Positions 60,346-64,000 of a stretch of 64,000 bases of DNA are shown piece by piece. Source of the DNA: Paracoccus fontiphilus (GTDB lineage: Bacteria; Pseudomonadota; Alphaproteobacteria; Rhodobacterales; Rhodobacteraceae). The stretch spans positions 30,129 through 94,128 of the forward strand of contig NZ_JAFNAW010000008.1 of assembly GCF_017356265.1 (NCBI RefSeq). The letters run 5' to 3'. Numbering within the stretch: the first letter of the stretch is position 1; each line of letters starts with the position of its first letter. The notes under the pieces are model-generated. The model saw only the letters and a list, made by a program, of their open reading frames with translations, did no database searches and was not told where the DNA came from. The position numbers and the translations under genes are program-made.

Positions 60346-61908
60346 ATGGATGCTGATGCTCTTGCCTCGGAAAACACCCTCCTGAAGGCTCGCCTGGCCG
60401 AGCTTGAGGCGGCACTATCCGAAGTGCAGGAGGCCAACCGTCGGTTGGAGGACATTTTGCGCACGGCGCAACGCGCGCAGTTTGGCAAAAGCTCCGAGAA
60501 GCTGTCACCCGACCAGTTCAATCTGCCCTTGGAGGATGCCGAGCTTGCTCAGGGTGTGCTCGAGGCGGCACAGGAAAAGGCCGAGGCGGCGCTACAGGGA
60601 TTGGGGGCAAAGACACCCCGCAAACCTGCGCGCAACCGCGGGCATCTGCCGTCGCATCTGCCCCGGATCGAGCGCGTGATCGAACCCCCCAGCACCCTGT
60701 GTCCCTGCGGTTGCGAGATGGCGCGGATCGGGGAGGATGTGTCCAAACGCCTCGATGTGATCCCCGCCCAGTTCCGCATTCTGGTGACGCGTCGACCCAA
60801 ATATGCCTGCCGTCGCTGCTCTCAGACTGTGGCGCAAGCTCATGCTCCCGAGCATGTGGTGCCTGGCGGAATGCCCACAGAGCGGTTTATCGCCTGGATT
60901 ATTGTCTCAAAGTTTGGCGACCACCTTCCGTTCTATCGCCAGGCCGAGATCTTCAAGCGTCAGGGGATCGATCTGGATCGCGGCACGCTTAGCAGCTGGG
61001 TCGGCCGTGCCTGCTTCCATCTGACGCCGGTCATCGACCACATGCGCGCTCATCTGCGCGGTGCGGACCGGATCTTCGTCGACGAGACTCGCGCGCCGGT
61101 GCTGGAGCCCGGCCGAAAGGCCACAAAGAGCGGATACTTCTGGGCCGTCGTGTCCGATGATCGCGGACATGGCGGTGCCGGACCGCCGATCGTGCTGTTC
61201 CACTATGCCCCCGGCCGGGGGAAAGAGCATCCGCTGAAGTTCCTCGGCGGATACCGGGGCCGGTTCCTGCAATGCGACGCCTATCAGTCCTACAATGCGA
61301 TGACCGGGATGGAGCGCGATGCCGGGCCATGGCAGCTGGTCTATTGCTGGACCCATGTTCGCCGTCGCTTCGTGAAGCGCTTCGAAAATGAGGGCTCACC
61401 CATTGCGGAGGAAATGCTGCGCCAGATTGCGCTGCTTTATCAGGTCGAGAAGACGGTCCGAGGAAAGGATCCGGCGCTGCGCCTTGCTGCTCGGCGCGAC
61501 CATTCGGCACCAGTCATCGCCGCACTCAAGCCGTGGCTGGAGGCCAAGCTTTCCCGCATTCCGCAGAAATCCCAACTGGCCGAGGACATCCGCTACACTC
61601 TTGCCCATTGGCCCGGCCTGATCCGCTTCCTCGAGGACGGCACGCTTGAGCTGGACACCAACCCGGTCGAGAACCAGATCCGCCCAATAGCTCTTACCAG
61701 AAAAAATGCACTTTTTGCCGGCAATGAAACCGGCGCAGAGAACTGGGCAATGCTGGCCTCGCTGGTCGCCACCTGCAAAATGTCTAGCGTGAACCCTGTC
61801 GACTATATCGCCAACACTCTTCAGGCCATTCTCGACGGACATCCGAAATCCCGCATCGAGGACCTCATGCCCTGGCACTTCAGCCAAACGTCAAGCCTCG
61901 CAGCATAG
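60346..61908 (+). CDS. tnpC: IS66 TnpC transposase
   Basis: This 520-residue DDE transposase starts at ATG 60346. It has an N-terminal coiled coil (LLKARLAELEAALSEVQEAN), a zinc-finger-like CPCGCEM region, the catalytic core with FVDETRAPVLEPG and LQCDAYQSYN, and the C-terminal NPVENQIRPIALTRKNALFA containing the last acidic residue. It appears complete and potentially active. Confidence 0.95.
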   Translation: MDADALASENTLLKARLAELEAALSEVQEANRRLEDILRTAQRAQFGKSSEKLSPDQFNLPLEDAELAQGVLEAAQEKAEAALQGLGAKTPRKPARNRGHLPSHLPRIERVIEPPSTLCPCGCEMARIGEDVSKRLDVIPAQFRILVTRRPKYACRRCSQTVAQAHAPEHVVPGGMPTERFIAWIIVSKFGDHLPFYRQAEIFKRQGIDLDRGTLSSWVGRACFHLTPVIDHMRAHLRGADRIFVDETRAPVLEPGRKATKSGYFWAVVSDDRGHGGAGPPIVLFHYAPGRGKEHPLKFLGGYRGRFLQCDAYQSYNAMTGMERDAGPWQLVYCWTHVRRRFVKRFENEGSPIAEEMLRQIALLYQVEKTVRGKDPALRLAARRDHSAPVIAALKPWLEAKLSRIPQKSQLAEDIRYTLAHWPGLIRFLEDGTLELDTNPVENQIRPIALTRKNALFAGNETGAENWAMLASLVATCKMSSVNPVDYIANTLQAILDGHPKSRIEDLMPWHFSQTSSLAA

Positions 61909-61928
61909 GGTAGAGCCGTAGCGCTTAC

Positions 61929-61936
61929 GCTTAGTT
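61929..61936 (+). repeat. right target-site duplication of the IS66
   Basis: GCTTAGTT, matching 59400-59407. Confidence 0.9.
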
Positions 61937-62006
61937 AGCCAAAAACCTTGTAATCCTAGAGCGTTGTAGCCGCGTCTTGCGGCTGCGGACATAACTGCAC
62001 CAGATT

Positions 62007-63440
62007 TCAGTTGGCAGCTGCTGCAATCAGACCGGAAACGCCAACCAGGGTGATTGCCCGACGGATGTTGTACGCCAGCGCCGTCAGGCTGAACTCGCCC
62101 CGCACGTTTTCGAGACGCCTCATCAGGAATGCACCTTGTCCCATCCACTGCTTGATTGTGCCGAATGGATGTTCAACGGTCTCACGACGTATATCCAGAA
62201 GTTCTGGCCTTGCGCGCAAGCGCTCCGCCATTTGCTCCAGCAAGGCTTCGTCCTCGGCCCGGGTGATCTTGCGATATGAGCCGTTGGTGCAGAGGGAACG
62301 AAGATCGCAGGTCCGACAGGCGGCACGATTGCAATACTCGATCTTCGTCGGGCCCCGTGTCTTGTCGACATATCTTGGTTCAAGAGTTTGGCTTCCAGGG
62401 CAAATATAGACATCGGCCACCGCGTCGTAGCGGAACATCTCTTTTGTGAAATGACCGCTGCGTGCCGCGATGCTGTTGTTCGGCTTGCAAACATGCGGAA
62501 TGACGGCGGCGGCATTACAAGCAGCAATATCCTCCATGCTGTAGTAGCCTCGGTCCGCGACAGCCTTTATCTCGTCCACGGCCAAGTTCTCGCGTGCGGC
62601 GTTCGCCGTTTCAGCTAACAGACCCTGGTCGGCGACACGGCTGTGGACTTGCTGTTCGGCGATGAGCTTATGCTTGGTGTCAACGGCAATCTGAACATTG
62701 TAGCCGACGCTCACACGGCTCGACGGATGCATCGCGCGGCTGTCTGGGTCCGTCAGCGATATCTGATCCTCCGCACTCTTTGCGAGGTCGGACTGGCAGG
62801 CTTCAAGATGAACGCGCCGTTCCCGTACCTTTGCGATCTTTGCCTGCAAATCTTTGGCTTTGGATGGATCAGCTCCGTCTACGTCGTCCTTGTCCGCGAT
62901 ATCCAGTTGCTTCAGATAGCGGTCCAGCTTCTCTTCGCTTTCGCGGAGGCTTCTTTCCAGCTTTGCTTTTGTGAAATTACGATCCCGGCTATTTACGGCC
63001 TTCAGGCGGGTGCCATCAACGGCAACCAACTCGCGGCCGTACAGATCGAGCTCCCGGCAGAGAACAACGAACGCCCTGAAGACCTGTCGGAATGCGGCCC
63101 GGTTGTCACGCCGGAAGTCAGCGATCGTTTTGAAATCGGGAGAAAGACGGCGCATCAGCCAGATGACCTCAATGTTGCGCCGTGTTTCAATTTCTAGGCG
63201 TCGGCTGGACCGCACCCTGTTAAGATACCCATAGATGTAGAGCTTAAGCAGGTCAGCGGGATTATAGCCTGGCCTACCGGTGGCCTTGCCGCGGACCCGT
63301 GCAAAGCCGCACGCCTCCAGGTCCAGACTATCGACAAATGTTTCGATGAACCGGACAGGATTGTCCGGCGCTACATAGTCGTCCACGGACTCTGGCAAGA
63401 GCAGAAGCTGAGATCGGTCATCACCTGAGATATGTGCCAT
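62007..63440 (-). CDS. IS1182-family transposase
   Basis: This 477-residue protein starts at ATG 63440 (MAHISGDDRSQLLLLPESVD). Family features are the N-terminal DUF772-like region (GYNPADLLKLYIYGYLNRVR), AVDGTRLKAVNS with the first catalytic aspartate, KAVADRGYYSMEDI with the second, and a cysteine-rich stretch CNRAACRTCDLRSLC. The C-terminal HPFGTIKQWMG supplies further conserved residues. It is intact although the element is split by the IS66. Confidence 0.93.
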   Translation of the reverse strand: MAHISGDDRSQLLLLPESVDDYVAPDNPVRFIETFVDSLDLEACGFARVRGKATGRPGYNPADLLKLYIYGYLNRVRSSRRLEIETRRNIEVIWLMRRLSPDFKTIADFRRDNRAAFRQVFRAFVVLCRELDLYGRELVAVDGTRLKAVNSRDRNFTKAKLERSLRESEEKLDRYLKQLDIADKDDVDGADPSKAKDLQAKIAKVRERRVHLEACQSDLAKSAEDQISLTDPDSRAMHPSSRVSVGYNVQIAVDTKHKLIAEQQVHSRVADQGLLAETANAARENLAVDEIKAVADRGYYSMEDIAACNAAAVIPHVCKPNNSIAARSGHFTKEMFRYDAVADVYICPGSQTLEPRYVDKTRGPTKIEYCNRAACRTCDLRSLCTNGSYRKITRAEDEALLEQMAERLRARPELLDIRRETVEHPFGTIKQWMGQGAFLMRRLENVRGEFSLTALAYNIRRAITLVGVSGLIAAAAN

Positions 63441-63484
63441 GACTGAGCATATCACCCGCATGGATGTCAGGGAATCCTACAGGT

Positions 63485-63504
63485 GTTTTCACACGGTCTG
63501 GATC
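63485..63504 (-). repeat. right inverted repeat of the IS1182-like element
   Basis: Exact reverse complement of 59308-59327, 20 of 20 bases. Confidence 0.85.
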
Positions 63505-63634
63505 GTTGAGAGGACGGCGAGATTGCCCCTGAACAGCCCCATCGAAGGCCAGCATTTGCTGGCAGGACGAAATCTCAGATGAATGGTCCGATATTTTTTG
63601 CAATGAAGGGGCGGCTACTGTTACAGATCGGGGC

Positions 63635-63862
63635 ATGACACAGATTTTGATCGGCTACGCCCGCTGTTCCACCGACAAACAAGACCTTGCTGCGCAGAAG
63701 GGCATCCTTTGCAGCTTCGGGGTTGCCTCCGATCGTATCTACACCGACTACGGCTTTACCGGCACAAACCGCGCCCGCCCTGGTCTCGATCAGGCGCTTG
63801 CAGCTTTGCGGGAAGGTGACACGCTGGTTGTGCCGAAGCTGGACCGGCTGGCGCGTTCTGTC
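63635..63862 (+). pseudogene. Tn3-type serine resolvase, cut off by an IS
   Basis: The frame starts at ATG 63635 and reads IGYARCSTDKQDLAAQKGIL with the catalytic serine in RCSTD, then YTDYGFTGTNRARPGLDQAL and LVVPKLDRLARSV, a normal resolvase N-terminal domain. After LARSV (about residue 76) the sequence changes to the end of another insertion element, and the frame stops at 63892. The DNA-binding half is missing. Confidence 0.82.
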
Positions 63863-64000
63863 GTAACCACCCGATTTCGCCCGCCTGCCTGAGCGTGGGG
63901 TGATCGGCTAAGGCACGTGTATAGCGACGTCGTTAACGACGTATCTTATGCGGGGCTTTCGATGCGCGGTGACATTCTGGGTTTGGAACGGCGTCGTCGC
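63863..64000 (+). mobile_element. left end of a further IS66-type element, incomplete
   Basis: From GTAACCACCC at 63863 the sequence departs from the resolvase gene and has the GTAA start of IS66 ends. A transposase start codon follows about 100 bases later. The element continues beyond the window. Confidence 0.6.
63962..64000 (+). CDS. IS66-type TnpA, first 13 codons only
   Basis: ATG 63962 opens MRGDILGLERRRR, which resembles the N terminus of IS66/IS3-like OrfA proteins. It runs off the window end, so nothing further can be said. Confidence 0.5.
   Translation, partial: MRGDILGLERRRR

Larger units (their letters stand above)
59408..61928 (+). mobile_element. complete IS66-family insertion sequence
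   Basis: This 2521-base element has ends GTAAGCGC (59408-59415) and GCGCTTAC (61921-61928) and carries tnpA, tnpB and tnpC in order. Perfect 8-base direct repeats GCTTAGTT flank it, so it is a recent, intact insertion. Confidence 0.95.
59308..63504 (-). mobile_element. IS1182-like element interrupted by an IS66
   Basis: Perfect 20-base terminal inverted repeats (GATCCAGACCGTGTGAAAAC at 59308-59327 and its complement at 63485-63504) bracket an IS1182-type transposase. The IS66 at 59408-61928 sits inside, downstream of the transposase gene, so the original element was about 1.7 kb. The transposase gene itself is intact. I found no clear target duplication for this outer element. Confidence 0.8.

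Overview
The window looks like an alphaproteobacterial accessory region, most likely from a Rhodobacteraceae member (Rhodobacter/Paracoccus/Roseobacter type). The evidence is high GC, an HvrA-type H-NS protein, a DUF1127 gene followed by hairpins with CCUCC-rich loops (the CcaF1-CcsR arrangement known from Rhodobacter sphaeroides), a GTTC-N7-GTTC LexA box, and a VirB/VirD conjugation system. No rRNA, tRNA, CRISPR array, integrase or att site was seen, so plasmid and integrated conjugative element (ICE) cannot be told apart from the window alone.

Bases 1-36400 are a conjugative backbone. A ParB-like protein, an ArdB/KlcA antirestriction protein, a Toprim primase-like protein, a DUF2493/SLOG protein, several small proteins and a cold-shock protein come first, separated by GC-rich regions full of hairpins. 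Next come mobC-virD2-virD4 on the plus strand, then an Abi_2 (HEPN) abortive-infection gene. A complete minus-strand virB operon follows (transcription order virB1, B2, B3, B4, a 40-residue VirB7-like lipoprotein, a VirB1/VirB5 chimera, virB5, a secreted unknown, virB6, B8, B9, B10, B11). Its virB5 carries an in-frame amber codon 34 codons before the apparent natural end. A lower-GC insert (about 25.9-29.5 kb) encodes an HTH-plus-membrane protein and an alpha/beta hydrolase. A RepC-like replication protein, a nuclease, a DUF1173 protein, a zinc-binding protein and a RecD2-like helicase close the backbone.

Bases 36400-49300 hold stress and repair genes: a PhnB-like VOC protein, DUF1127 plus CcsR-like sRNAs, DUF3072, a FadL-type porin, the imuA-imuB-dnaE2 mutagenesis cassette with a shared LexA box and a divergent SRAP (HMCES/YedK) gene, exonuclease III, an H-NS protein that probably starts at ATT, a BLUF photoreceptor and an AT-hook protein.

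Bases 50741-59300 lie between an IS30 element and a nested IS1182/IS66 element and are the most novel part: a candidate RiPP (ribosomally made, modified peptide) cluster. A 50-residue peptide ending in NSWGPAMRR is followed, after terminator-like hairpins, by a radical SAM/SPASM maturase resembling the cyclophane-forming GrrM/OscB type, an Fe(II)/2-oxoglutarate oxygenase, a membrane protein and a sulfotransferase, mostly with ATGA overlaps. A UPF0489 arginase-fold protein, a second possible oxygenase on the opposite strand, and a divergent GMC oxidoreductase plus VOC protein complete it. The double arginine at the end of the peptide and the arginase-like enzyme suggest arginine-to-ornithine conversion.

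The right end is a transposon graveyard: an IS66 with perfect 8-bp target duplication inserted inside an IS1182-like element, then a resolvase gene cut off by a further IS66-type element that runs off the window.
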